A program made the position numbers and the translations under genes. Below the pieces are notes generated by a model. The model did not search any database. It had not been told where the DNA came from and was given only the letters and a program-made list of their open reading frames with translations. This document shows, one piece after another, positions 49,759-59,508 of a DNA stretch of 64,000 bases (its first letter is position 1; every line of letters starts with the position of its first letter). The stretch is from Prorocentrum cordatum. Taxonomy: Eukaryota; Sar; Dinophyceae; Prorocentrales; Prorocentraceae. The stretch lies in the NCBI GenBank assembly GCA_963575745.1, contig CAUYUJ010017798.1, positions 1 through 64,000 of the forward strand, given 5' to 3'.

Positions 49759-49963
49759 GATCAGCGACCATGGGTCGCCGAAGATGTATACGCGTTTCCT
49801 GGACGAGTCACTAAATTCACTACTGAGAGACGTGGCAGTGTATGCACACAGAATGCGGTTCGAGACCAGGGTGTTTTCGTTGTTTAAATTGCAAGCTCAG
49901 TTACAGATATGCGAACACTTCGTGGGCCAGGAATGCCTCGTGCATATATCTGGCCCTATCTGA
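49759..49963 (+). CDS. Gene B exon 3, C-terminal segment
   Basis: Encodes ISDHGSPKMYTRFLDESLNS, LLRDVAVYAHRMRFETRVFS and LFKLQAQLQICEHFVGQE, ending at a TGA at 49961-49963. The F-L-D-E-S-L-N helix is the most conserved-looking stretch and may hold the final acidic catalytic residue if the protein is a DDE enzyme. An additional 3' exon cannot be excluded. Confidence 0.5.
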
Positions 49964-50098
49964 TCATCGCTGTGTTCCTGCAGCGTTGCGGTCTGGGGCG
50001 CGCTGGCCTTCCGCATCACGGTGCAGGTATGGCGCGGGCTGTCGATGGAGCTGCTCGCCTTCGGACTGAAGGGGTGGTAGAGGACGCAACTCTGGAGC

Positions 50099-50310
50099 AT
50101 GGTGGGCGAATGCTGCTGTCATCAGTTCGCCTCCTACTTGACCACGCACCATCGATCCCACGCACCACCGCTTTTCTGGAAGTATTCTCAGGGCGAGGCG
50201 AAGCGTCCCGTTGTGTTTCGATACTGGGGTACAGGGCGCTGGCGTACGACAAGTGCGACGGGCCACATCAGGATATCTACACGTTGGTTGCACCTGGGAT
50301 AGTATACTAA
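50099..50310 (+). CDS. Gene C exon 1: SAM-methyltransferase-like motif I
   Basis: Contains TTAFLEVFSGRGEASRCVSI and GYRALAYDKCDGPHQDIYT. The x-E-V-F-S-G-x-G-x-x-x-x pattern followed by a second-strand acidic residue (AYDKCD) matches the SAM-binding motif I and strand 2 of cytosine-C5-type methyltransferases. The ORF starts at 49909 in gene B sequence; the true left boundary lies nearer 50099. The 3' splice site is not fixed. Confidence 0.45.
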
Positions 50311-50339
50311 GGGTAGACAATCATCACACCATCCACCAT

Positions 50340-50545
50340 ACCATCATATTACTCACCCGTGCATCGTCATCCATATTCCCCGCCATCCTCGTCAACATGT
50401 GCATCTCTCATCTCGCCATCGCCCGTGGCAACAATCTCACCCCCACACGTGTTAACTACTCCTTTCATCCTCATGGTATATGGTGGGAGATGGTTGCATA
50501 TGGCCACAGGTGGGTCTCCTCTACTGCTTGTACATTGTGTGCACT
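50340..50545 (+). other. Probable intron in gene C
   Basis: CATC-rich, non-coding looking sequence between two methyltransferase motif segments. Confidence 0.35.
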
Positions 50546-50700
50546 GTGATACCCAACGGCGTCTGCCACATGGCGCCGCAGTGCAGCACGTGGATAAGGG
50601 GCAGCAGCTGGACACACCAAACGTACACGCAAGAACACTGAGGGGGACACTACGAGACGTGACGTGCGCCAAGCTAACTATACGGCGTACACCACGTCTG
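50546..50700 (+). CDS. Gene C exon 2: motif IV-like APQCSTW segment
   Basis: In one frame NGVCHMAPQCSTWIRGSSWT places A-P-Q-C where C5 methyltransferases have the catalytic P-C. One frameshift near 50630 gives TLRGTLRDVTCAKLTIRR, a plausible continuation. If real, the Cys is kept here, unlike in the retroelement copy at 32726-34181. Boundaries are approximate. Confidence 0.4.
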
Positions 50701-50827
50701 CGGGCGGACTTGAACACGTCTCGGGGGGCACGCACACTATGTAGATAGCAATGTATGTGGTAAATAAATGTGCACAGTGTGGGGTCTGGTTTTAATCTAC
50801 ACGCACAGAAGGGGGGCGGGGGACAGG

Positions 50828-50880
50828 GCTCACCGAAGCTCACCGATGATCACCGAACACGGTGAACGTCGATGAGCTCG
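50828..50880. repeat. Intron hairpin, TCACCG-AACA-CGGTGA
   Basis: GATCACCGAACACGGTGAAC preceded by two GCTCACCGA units; a member of the cluster-specific hairpin family, in the spacer between gene C exons 2 and 3. Confidence 0.75.
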
Positions 50881-50934
50881 TGCAGTTCCGAGTCTAGGGA
50901 CTGTGGCGGTCGCGCGTTGTGGTGTCACCCCCTG

Positions 50935-51391
50935 CAGGTCGTGCATCGTCTTCCTGGCGACGGGCAGGGGCGTCTACGTCGCGATCGAGCAGCCGCTCGG
51001 CTCCATGTACTTTCGCGACGCAGCCGTTGCCAAGGCAATGGTCCGAATCCAGGCTAAACGATACTTCTTCTGGATGGGAGGCTGGGGAGCACCTACTCTG
51101 AAACCAACAGTACTTTGGGCTACGGGTGACGATGCAGCTCTACGCCAGCTTGTCAAATCTAAGAAGGATGCGCAATCGAGATTGGGCGACCGCGCTCGCC
51201 CACCAGCTCCAGTGGGCCGTAGGTTCAAGAGTACTGGTGCGACTGGGTGGAGCAAGAAGGGGCGGTACAACGGCCGCAGGTCTGCCATGAGTTCGTCTGC
51301 GCACTACCCGAGCGACTTCTGCGCCATGTTGGCGCACATCGTGGTTCGCGTTCTGTTGTCTGACAGCGGGCGCTCCATGAGCGCGCGCTGA
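50935..51391 (+). CDS. Gene C exon 3: C-terminal part of methyltransferase-like protein
   Basis: Reads RGVYVAIEQPLGSMYFRDAA, VRIQAKRYFFWMGGWGAPTL, KPTVLWATGDDAALRQLVKS, and near the end KGRYNGRRSAMSSSAHYPSD then FCAMLAHIVV. The I-E-Q-P strand, the G-x-P-T-x-K-P-T-x-x-W-x-T block and the final S-A-x-Y-P-x-x-F-C fit the later strands of this dinoflagellate methyltransferase-like family. Starts after a CCTGCAG acceptor-like site at about 50934; stops at the TGA at 51389-51391. Confidence 0.5.
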
Positions 51392-52298
51392 GGTTTGGGG
51401 GCGTCTCGGGCGGGCGAACGTTGTCGGGGGCTGCATGGGCATGGGTCGTTAGACACAGACGCACCAGTGACCCGCGTCGCATCACTAGTATACCGGCACT
51501 ATATATCACACGTGAACTACACAATCGCAGATGACAGGTCGGCCAACATCACCAACAGCGTTCGCTCGCATGCACATGTTGACGTAGATGCTAGCGCACA
51601 CCGACAAGTCTGGCGCACATAAGACGCATGTCACCCCCCTGCCCACCCTCCAGCCACCATCGCCCCAATCAGGCCTAACCCTATTGATGGGGCTCCTGCT
51701 CTTCCCTGTCACCACCATCTTTTATATGCTGCCCCTCCCGTGCAGCAGTAGCCGTCGCGCGACCCTGGGAGTGGAATTATTTCTATTGGCCAGACCTCAT
51801 CGGGCTCCTGATCAACCCATCATCCCCGCATCGTCATCATCATGGCCACTACCATCGGTATCACTCACCGCCATCAGCATTATCATCACCATCATCATCA
51901 ACATCAACATCCTCATGTGTACATTCAGCAGCTTCATCAGCAACGCAGCCACCATCACGATCGTCATCGGCATCATCAACACCAGCATCGTACCCATCAC
52001 ACTCAACATTAGCATATGTATTATCGTTGTCATCGCCTTCATCATCAACAACATCATCAACATGCGCGTCACCAACACCACCATCATCACTACCACCATC
52101 AACAACCTCATCACCATCGTAACCCGTCACAGGCCAGCCGTGTTTCCGCAGACTCCCTGGGTCTGGCTCGGTTGCAACGGGGGGGCGTGCGCGTGGGGTC
52201 GCAACCGGCATATGTCCAGCACGTGACGGCCTGGAGGAGGCGGGGATGCAGATGACGGGGAATGAAGGAGGCATGTGGGAAGATGAGCACGAGGGGGG
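51392..52298. other. Spacer with (ATC)n-rich tract, no gene seen
   Basis: An interrupted CATCATC/ACCACC triplet array spans about 51830-52125. ORFs through it are low-complexity Ile/Asn/Thr or Met/Val/Asp runs. Confidence 0.6.
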
Positions 52299-53170
52299 AT
52301 GATGACACGGATGCCGATGAGGACACCGACGACGAGGAGGGAGGAGGAGGGGGCTGTCGATCACGTCGAAAGGGGCGGTCGAGGGATCCCACCCGCTGCC
52401 CCCGCAGCCACTTGGGCTTCGAGCGCCTCGGGCGCATCCCCCCGCCACGCGTGGAGACGGGGGGCGCCGCGGCGAATGCCATCTGGCCACAGCGGGCGGG
52501 GGCTCATCCTGGTCAGCGCCAGCGCGGTTGGCTCTCGGCCAGAAGGTGGGCATCCTCTCACTCACCATCCCAATGCCACTCTTCCCCACCCCCGTTATAT
52601 ACCCACCCAGCCCCGTTCATCCACAGGCAGGACGGCTAGGCGGCGGAGCGAGAGTCGAGGCCGCCGCCGAGAACGCGACGATGGTGCGAGCGCTGATCGG
52701 AGGAGGAGGAGGAGGAGGAGGAGCACGACGCCGCGGAGGATGGCGCGGGCGACATGGCGATCAGACATCGTGGACGTGGACGGCGACGCCAACGCCGTCG
52801 ACGCAGATCGCCTCGAGGCTGCAATGCAGCTGCCGCGGGCACGGAAGAGGGAGCGGGAGCAGGAGGAGCGCGACGCCAGGCGGGCAGAGCGCATGGAGCG
52901 CATCTACATGGCAAAGGTTGAGGAGGACACGCGGCGATCTGCCAAGGCGATGGCGGCCGCGGCCAATCAGCATCGCGAAGCAGCACTACGAGAACGTCTT
53001 CTGAGAGGCGAGCTGATCGGCATGCAGAAGGATAGGCAGAGGAGACAGCTAGTCGCTGTGGACACGGCAACTGAGGATCTAGTGGCAGAGACCGATGAGA
53101 TGCTCGATCGGCAATACTTGTTGGACGTGCAGATGGCATTGGCGGCGGCCGTCGACGACGACGTTGAGGT
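52299..53170 (+). CDS. Gene D: Arg/Glu-rich coiled-coil protein segment
   Basis: The open frame carries an Arg/Ser/Pro-rich start, a short GGA array encoding RRRRRR, then SDIVDVDGDANAVDADRLEA and a long charged helix (KREREQEERDARRAERMERI, VEEDTRRSAKAMAAAANQHR, LRERLLRGELIGMQKDRQRR) ending in TEDLVAETDEMLDRQYLLDV. After about 53170 the frame enters what looks like an intron, although it stays open to 53282. No known domain; the start is uncertain. Confidence 0.45.
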
Positions 53171-53342
53171 CACCCCCGTCATTCTAATCCGTCTCGTCCT
53201 CTTCCTCCTCGCATTGTCATATGCTAGTAATGTTCCGATTAGTCCTGATAATCTTCGTTATCCCTCATTCTCGTCGGTGTAATCGGCCTCCTCAGGTTCA
53301 TCCTTAGCATCCGCATCCTCACCCGCTTCCCTCTCCTCCTCT

Positions 53343-53715
53343 ATGCGCCCCCTGTTGTCGACAGAGGTGAAATCGGAGGGGTGCCGCGCCGAGCCCGCGT
53401 CGAGGCTGCCGCCGTCCAGTCCGACTCAGATACCCACTCCGACTGAGCTGCCAAGTCCGACAGAGATACCGGCTAGCAGCTCCAGGTGTTCGGCACGCAC
53501 GGTGGTGCCTGTGTCGGACGATGATGGACAGCGTGGTCGGAGCCCTGCGCCAAGGAGCACGCCCATGCAGACGGCGGAGGCGGCGCGCAGCAGCCAGTAC
53601 AGCGAGGGCGCCCATGGAGGAGGCACTGCGCTGAGCGAGGTGGAGGGCTCCAGCCACAGCTCCGACTACACCTACCCCGGCTACACGGTTGGCGCCATCA
53701 ATCCCTGCTCGTGTG
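53343..53715 (+). CDS. Gene D: Ser/Pro-rich exon
   Basis: Encodes PSSPTQIPTPTELPSPTEIP and a Ser-rich acidic region ending SSHSSDYTYPGYTVGAINPC. This looks like a disordered linker. It is placed with gene D by strand and spacing only. Confidence 0.35.
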
Positions 53716-53755
53716 TTCCCTATGTGTTGCCCTCCTCTCGCCTCTCTCCTCTTAG

Positions 53756-53910
53756 GCTGAGCAGGCCGCCGAGCTGCTCCTGGAGAGGAGCACGGGCGGC
53801 GAGTGGGTGCGGAGGCGCGGGAAGGTGCCGCCAGACTGCTGGAAGCTGCCGAGGAGGGCAGCGGATGCGCAGGACCCTCGCTCGCGCTGCATCCCCGTCC
53901 ATCGCGCAAC
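53756..53910 (+). CDS. Gene D: short exon
   Basis: Reads AEQAAELLLERSTGGEWVRR and GKVPPDCWKLPRRAADA, a compact charged segment between two intron-like stretches. Splice sites not fixed. Confidence 0.35.
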
Positions 53911-53917
53911 GGCGGCG

Positions 53918-53962
53918 GTCACCGACACTCATCGATGTTCACCGTTAGCGGTGACAATCGAT
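53918..53962. repeat. Intron hairpin, TCACCG-TTAG-CGGTGA
   Basis: ATCGATGTTCACCGTTAGCG continues to GGTGACAATCGAT, giving 14-bp arms with one mismatch around the family core. Confidence 0.8.
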
Positions 53963-54049
53963 GATCGGCACCAACCGCATCCTCATCCTGACCCTCCTCG
54001 TCTTCCCCGTCACCCTCCTCCGTCTCCTCATCCACTCCCCCCTTCCATC

Positions 54050-54175
54050 TCATCATCCTGCTCCTCATCCTCCTCCTCCTCCTGATCCTCCGCCTCCCCC
54101 TCCCCCTCCACCTCCTCCCATCATCCCCATTCATCCTCTTCCGTCCTCCTCCTCCTCATCATCACCCTCCCCCCC
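54050..54175. repeat. TCC-rich microsatellite
   Basis: Interrupted TCC/CCT triplets in probable intron sequence. Confidence 0.8.
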
Positions 54176-54215
54176 GTCGCCCACGTCCACCTTGCCTCCC
54201 GTCTCTGCTCGACGC

Positions 54216-54351
54216 GGCCGTGCATCTGTTCCCGCGAGGGCGGCCTCGTGCACAGATTCGAGCGCCGCGTCTGCGTTGGCGACGACGTCGCCTTCAAAGG
54301 CAAGACGGGCAACATCAGTGCCATCACGGAGGATGGCATCGCAGTCAGGTG
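54216..54351 (+). CDS. Gene D: KOW-like exon
   Basis: Encodes GGLVHRFERRVCVGDDVAFK and GKTGNISAITEDGIAVR. V-G-D-x-V-x-F-x-G-x-T-G-x-I followed by E-D-G-I-x-V resembles a small beta-barrel of the KOW type, as in RNA- or nucleosome-binding proteins. It ends CAG|GTGACA, a GT donor candidate. Too short to be sure. Confidence 0.35.
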
Positions 54352-54639
54352 ACACAACGGATCACTATCGCTAGTGAAAGGAGGCGCGCTGAGGACCGAC
54401 TCATCCAGGGGCGCCCCAACGAGCGAGCAAGGGCTGCGCCAAGGAGCGCGGGTCGTGGCCAAGAGCCCAGGAGGAGAAGGCTGGCGGCGGAGGAGGCGCA
54501 GGAGGACTCGCGGCCAGAGGAGCCGATGAGGCCAGCCAGACGCGGCGGCGGCCGCCGCCGCCGCCGCGCGTCAATCACGGGCGCAGGTGCAGTACAGACG
54601 ACCTGCGGCCCGTCGCCGCGTGGAAATTGTGATGTCTCT

Positions 54640-55135
54640 CCTCTCCTGCGTGTCGTCATCTTTCTCTTCCTCCTTCTCCTCCTCTTCATGCGTTTCCTGC
54701 TCCTTCTCCTACTCCACCTCCTCCTCCTCCTGTCTCCCCCCCCTCCTTCTTCTCCTCATCTTCCTCCTCCCCCATCCAACTCCCCCCCCATTCTCCTCGT
54801 CTTCGTCGCATTATTATGTTTTTACGTTTCGTGTTTTTAATGGTCATATCTTTCTTATTCTTATTATTACTCGTCATCGTCTTATCCCTCCTCATGTTCC
54901 CCCCTCATCTTTCTCCTCCTCCTCCTACTACTACTACTACCACCACTACTACTACCACTACTACTATTATTACTACTACTACTACTACTACTGCTACTAC
55001 GACTACTCATCCTCCCCCTCCCCCTTTTGTTCCTCCTCCTCCTCCCTGTCCTCGTCCTCCCCCTCCTCCCCTTCATACTTTATCTCGTTCTCGTTCTTAT
55101 CATCCCCCCCCCCTTCCCCCCCCCCCCCCCTTCCC
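54640..55135. repeat. TCC and (TAC/ACT)n simple-sequence region with a C-run
   Basis: TCC tract at about 54660-54800, ACT/TAC array at 54926-55005, TCC at 55008-55060, and a C-rich end with a run of about 12 C at 55120-55131. Confidence 0.85.
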
Positions 55136-55548
55136 CCCCGATCGTGCTCTTCTACAACCATGTGCAAGATGCGCGCGTGGAATTGCCCCCATAATGCACA
55201 GCGCTTGGTTTTTGATGACCAGTGCGTCGCGCCCTTCCCGCAGGCAGATATTTTCGCTCCTGGACAGCCCTGGGGCCTGGAAAGGTTTTCGAAAGCCAAG
55301 CGTTGCATGCATGTCACGGTCCACGCACACTCGTGCCCCCTTTTTTCCACTACTTCGTTCCATCTCCCCCTTCTCTCGCCCCCTCGACCTCGTCCTCATC
55401 CTCCTCGACCTCTTCCTCCATCCTCCTCGAGCCGTGCTTTCTTGTTATGGCTCAAGAAGGTGCGTGCGCGATCGTGTATCCACTGGCCATCTGGGCTCAA
55501 ACCGTCAATCATTCTCGCGCAGAGCAAAAAAACAAGAACTGTATATAA
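55136..55548. other. Spacer, no gene seen
   Basis: Open frames on both strands are extensions of simple-sequence ORFs. No motif recognised. Confidence 0.4.
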
Positions 55549-55998
55549 CTAACGAACTACCATGTAACACGAATATGTATGGGGACTAATTATAATGACC
55601 AACATACATAACAAAATCACCGGACTAAAAAACAGTCCTCCCAGACCTCTGGGTTGTGGACTCCCCCGCGGCAGGCTACCCCCGGGTGTGTCTCGGTGGC
55701 CCTGCGTTGTTGCCTCGTCGGAGGCGGCCTCGCGGTCCTCGTCAGCTTCTGGTGGAGGGGGGGCTCCTTTGGACTCCCGTGGGCTCCGATGCCTCGGGGG
55801 GGCACTCATGGCCCTCTGGCCCTCGCGCTCCTTCCGTCGCGCCTCGCGCTCGAGCCTGGCGGCGCGGCGGGCCTGTGCCTCGCTGCGCCTGACCTCCAGC
55901 TGCCCGACTGCGCGTGCGGCGCCTCGCTCTTGGTCGCCGCCCTCGCCCGCCAGGCGAGCGTGGCGCCCCTGGGCCTCGGCGAGCTGCTCCTCCACTTG
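55549..55998 (-). pseudogene. Charged coiled-coil tail of the second element
   Basis: Continues in frame after the TGA at 55999-56001 with VEEQLAEAQGRHARLAGEGG and a long Arg/Glu/Ala helix, ending in a disordered Pro/Ser stretch that crosses the terminal GGACTA motif. The coding value of the last 40 residues is doubtful. Confidence 0.35.
55622..55635. repeat. GGACTAAAAAACAG terminal motif
   Basis: Exact inverse of 36009-36022. Another GGACTA lies about 40 bp upstream, as at the other site. Confidence 0.6.
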
Positions 55999-56808
55999 TC
56001 ATAGGGCGCCCGAGCTCCTCGAAGTGCCCCCGCTGGACGGGGGGACTGAGCTCGCCCTTTCGCCCCCGACTGCTGCGGCCACCTCGCTAAACGTCGGTGC
56101 TGGCATGCGGCTGCTGCTGGCTGCTGAGCTCGCTGCGGCCCCGCCTGATCCTGCAGCTGCCGCCGCGGCCGAGGCCCGGTCAGCAATCCTGGCCGTGGCC
56201 CTCCGCTGGCCGGTTTGGGCTGCGGCACCGGGCGCTGGTTGCTGATCTCGATGCCACCGGGGGCTCCAGCTGGCCCACTCCTTCGGCGGCTTCAGCGTAG
56301 CCCACAGCAGCAGCTTCTCTCCAGGGCGCACCGACTCCTCGTCGTCGAGAGGTGGCCCGTGTGCTCCTGCCGTGTCATCGTCCTCCGCGTACTCGAAGAG
56401 GTACAGTTGGTCCTCGTCGAAAGTGCATCCGGACAGCGCGTCCGAGACCCGCAGCCTCGCTTTGACCTCTCCGGCCTCGAACGGGCCCTCCTTGAGCAGC
56501 ACCCACTGATCGCCTTGCTGCGGGACAAAGACTCGTACTGGGCTGGCCCGGGATGCTTCATCCTCGGCCACCCTCGCCTTCTTCCGGCGGCGGTTCTCCT
56601 CCTCCTCGTCCTCGTCGGGGCTCTCTCCCCCGTCGTCGTCACCATCACCACCTCCGCCAGGTCCACCTCCACCTCGAGCGGCAGCTTCGCGCGCCTCACG
56701 CTTGCGTGCTTTGTTACGCTTCCAGCCTCCTCGCTTGCCGCCCCGCTTGATCCTCCTCTGCTTTACCAGCGATGGCGCTCCGCTCCAAGCTGCCGCACTT
56801 CTCGCCAT
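55999..56808 (-). pseudogene. Basic/acidic protein segment of the second element
   Basis: 269 codons: a Lys/Arg-rich start (NLS-like KRGGKRGGWKRNKARKRE), a Gly/Asp/Glu linker, then a more ordered stretch (VFVPQQGDQWVLLKEGPFEA, VSDALSGCTFDEDQLYLFEY, ESVRPGEKLLLWATLKPP) and an Ala/Ser tail. The start overlaps the upstream ORF in another frame, so a frameshift near 56750-56800 probably separates two parts of one protein. Function unknown. Confidence 0.4.
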
Positions 56809-57754
56809 GCTCGCCGATGGCCCCGCCCTCGGTCACAGCGCCCTCTGCCGCACAGGCCGACGGGCTTGATGAAGGAGGGGGGTCTTGTTCCAGGGCGTCA
56901 AAATGCCCGGCCCGCGCCACCTTGCTTTCCAAATTATCCTCCAATGCCCGCGCCTCGGCGCCCATCGCCGCAATCTGCTGTTCCAGCTTCTCGGGAGCGG
57001 TGCCGGCAGCCGCTGTTTTCAGCGCGGCTGCCCAGGCAGCGCACAGCCGCGGCGCGCACTGCCCCGCGCGCTGGGTTCTCCGCATGCCCCGCAGCCCCAG
57101 CCCGAAGCCGGCGCTTCCCAGCTCCCCCTTCACTGCAGCGCTGAGCTGGGGGGTGCCGCTGGGGACGCGCCCTCCACCCTCCAGGTTGGGCGGAGCTTGC
57201 TCGCCGATGATGAAGCGGAGCTCGCCCTCGTGGGTCCTTCCGAAGTAGAGGGCCCACTGGTTCTCGGGCAGAGCGGGGCAGCGCCGCTTGGTGCGGAAGT
57301 CCACCCGCGCCCAGTGGAAGTTGTCTGGGGCGGCCCGCGCGATGAGCTGGCTCACGCGGAGCAGCTCGTCGTCCGGGGGCAGCCTGACCGCGGCGCCGTC
57401 CTCGTCGAGGCCGTAGCGCCCGCTGGCCTCACCCAACTTGGCGCTGAGGTTGATCAGCTCGCTCGCCTCGGCCTTGCTGAGCCGCGTGCGTGCATCGAGG
57501 TTGTAGGCTTCCACCTGGGCGTCCGTCAGGTCGCACGGCAGACCGCCCTCCAGCGTGCGGTGCGCGTGCTTGCCCGAGCACCGCCTGGCCAAGATCAGAG
57601 CGTAGGGGTAGAGCCCGAGTGATGCCAGCCACCAGGTTCGCATCTGATACCGGCACTGGGGCCCGTCCGGGGGTGCGAGCCCCCACTCGCGCATGTCTAT
57701 GGCGAGGAAACGTGCCCCAGTCGCGTGCACCAGAGCTCTCATACAGGGTCGATC
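56714..57754 (-). pseudogene. Methyltransferase-like protein, C-terminal half
   Basis: In frame with the preceding half across the TAG at 57755-57757. Reads ATGARFLAIDMREWGLAPPD and YQMRTWWLASLGLYPYALIL, followed by ARRCSGKHAHRTLEGG. This W-G-L...W-W-L...A-R-R-C-x-G-x-H-x-H block is the usual continuation of this dinoflagellate methyltransferase-like family. A helical region (RLSKAEASELINLSAKLGEA) and a long Ala-rich coiled coil follow. The listed Met is internal. Confidence 0.5.
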
Positions 57755-58399
57755 CTAGAGCTTGGGGTACCTGCCGTCCCGCGCCGAGGACTCGATGAGG
57801 AATTCTCGCCCTGCCTCGCAGCCCCGCTTCGCCCCTGCGCACGCGAACTCCCCGAACACATTGCCATCGATCTCAACCTGACGTTCGCCAGTTCCGTCTG
57901 AGCACTCAAAGGCCCTCGTCCCTCCTGCTGCCAACTGCCAGGGGCAGTGATTCACGCAGGGAGGAGCGAACTGTAGCACATTGGCTTCGTCTGGGCCTGG
58001 AGGCGCACTGAACCCTTGGTACAGGCGCTCGCGCACTAGCGGGTCGCGGATGTCGAACTGCGGCCTGGGGTCCTTGCTGAGCAGCGGCTGCCCGTAGTAC
58101 TCGACGGACTCGCTGGTGGTGATGCCAGCGTCCTTCATGGCCTGTGTCCAGCGCCCTGCGCCTGCGAAGATCTCCCGCGTCCTGAGCCCCCAGGCGAAGG
58201 CGGGTCGGGAGCGCAAAGGTGCCAGGTCCTTAAAGTCTGGGCAGGCCACCTCGGTGGGGAGCTCGACCACGGCGGGCGAACCGCCGGCGGCTCTCCCACG
58301 CTGCTGCTGCTGTGCTGCAAGTGCCCTGCAGTGCTGGCACGGCTGAGGCTTGCTGGACACCGCCGGGCTGCCCTCCTCCTCGGAAGCGAGGTATGTCTC
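57755..58399 (-). pseudogene. Methyltransferase-like protein, N-terminal half
   Basis: Begins after the TAG at 58400-58402 with a Cys/Gln-rich stretch. SAM-binding motif I is at about residues 62-79 of the GTG-started ORF (REIFAGAGRWTQAMKDAG), an acidic second strand is at VEYYG, QFDIRDPLVR follows, and NVLQFAPPCVNHCPWQ at about 127-142 is a motif IV with Pro-Pro-Cys. It ends SARDGRYPKL at the in-frame TAG. This resembles a cytosine-C5-type fold with the catalytic Cys retained, in contrast to the degraded motif in the other retroelement. Substrate unknown. Confidence 0.55.
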
Positions 58400-59508
58400 C
58401 TAGCCCATGGTGGGAAGCTCCTTGAGGTCCTTTCCGCTGGTGGCCCAGGTGCGGATCAGCTCGTCGGCCGCCCGTCGGCCCTCGGCGCCGGACGGGGGGC
58501 GGGGGACACGCGTGTGCCCGCGGTGGATGATCACGTGGCACTCATGCTTGGGTTCTCCCGCTGGAAGGACCGTGTCAATACCCAGATGACCCCAGTGATC
58601 CGCCCGCCAGACTCTGAGCACCACTTCGCCCAACGCCTCGCATGGGAAGAGAGCCACGCACCTGAAATCCTTGTCGTGGTCGCGGTGCACCGCGTCGTGA
58701 ATGTGCATCCGGACCTCGACCTCCCTGGGAGATATCCAGGGTGGAGCGTCAGCGAGGCCTGCAGCAGCGTCGGTCGCCTTCTCCAGGGGGTCCCTGCGGA
58801 TCTCGAGGGCCAGGTCCGTGACCTGCTGGGCGTCGGGTGGTGCCTCAAGCAGCACCCAGAGCTTGGCTGCCGCAAGGTGGAGCGGGAGACATTGGCGTTC
58901 TTCCGGAACTTCGGCGGGCACGTGCAGACGCTTCGCGATGCACCCGTCGAGGGGCAGCTGGTCCTGGTAGTCAAGGTACTGCCAGGTCTGGCCCTGCACG
59001 GTGACGGAGCCTTGGCCCACCGACTTCTCAGCGTTCCACCGCACTGGGGTGATGATGACGTCTGGGTCGGCCCCCAGGTTGCCGGCTTTCGCCCCGATGC
59101 GGTCCAGGAGCTCGCTGGCTTCAGCGGCCAAAGTGGGGCCCCCGTGGCGCGTTGCCTCAAAGAGTACCTGCTCGACCGAGAGCTCTTCTTCGCGCCCGCG
59201 AGCGCAGGCGAGGCGGGCCAAGACGTGTGACCTTAGGTAGTCACTGGCGTGGCTCACGGGGTCGAGCGCTCCGCTCTCCTGGACGGCCGCGAGCAGCTTC
59301 TGCTGGACCAGGGCCCCTGCGTCTGTGCAGACGCCCGTCCCTGTCAGGGCGGGGCTGTCAGCGCGCGGGTCCTCCAGCCAGGTGGCGTCGGGTCCTTGGG
59401 CAGCCTCGCGGAGCTCGGACTCCAGCTCGGCGCACTGAACCTCGGCGTACTCGTCGGGTGGGGCCCAGCCCGTCCTGGTTGACTGGTTCTCCGTTCCCCC
59501 GCGCCAGC
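58400..59508 (-). pseudogene. Helical ORF of the second element
   Basis: In the frame of a 452-codon ORF. Protein-like text starts at about GTENQSTRTGWAPPDEYAEV and continues with DYLRSHVLARLACARGREEE, LSVEQVLFEATRHGGPTLAA and PREVEVRMHIHDAVHRDHDK. The first 80 codons of the ORF are an off-frame artefact. It ends at a TAG that is in frame with the methyltransferase-like half. No known domain. Confidence 0.45.
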
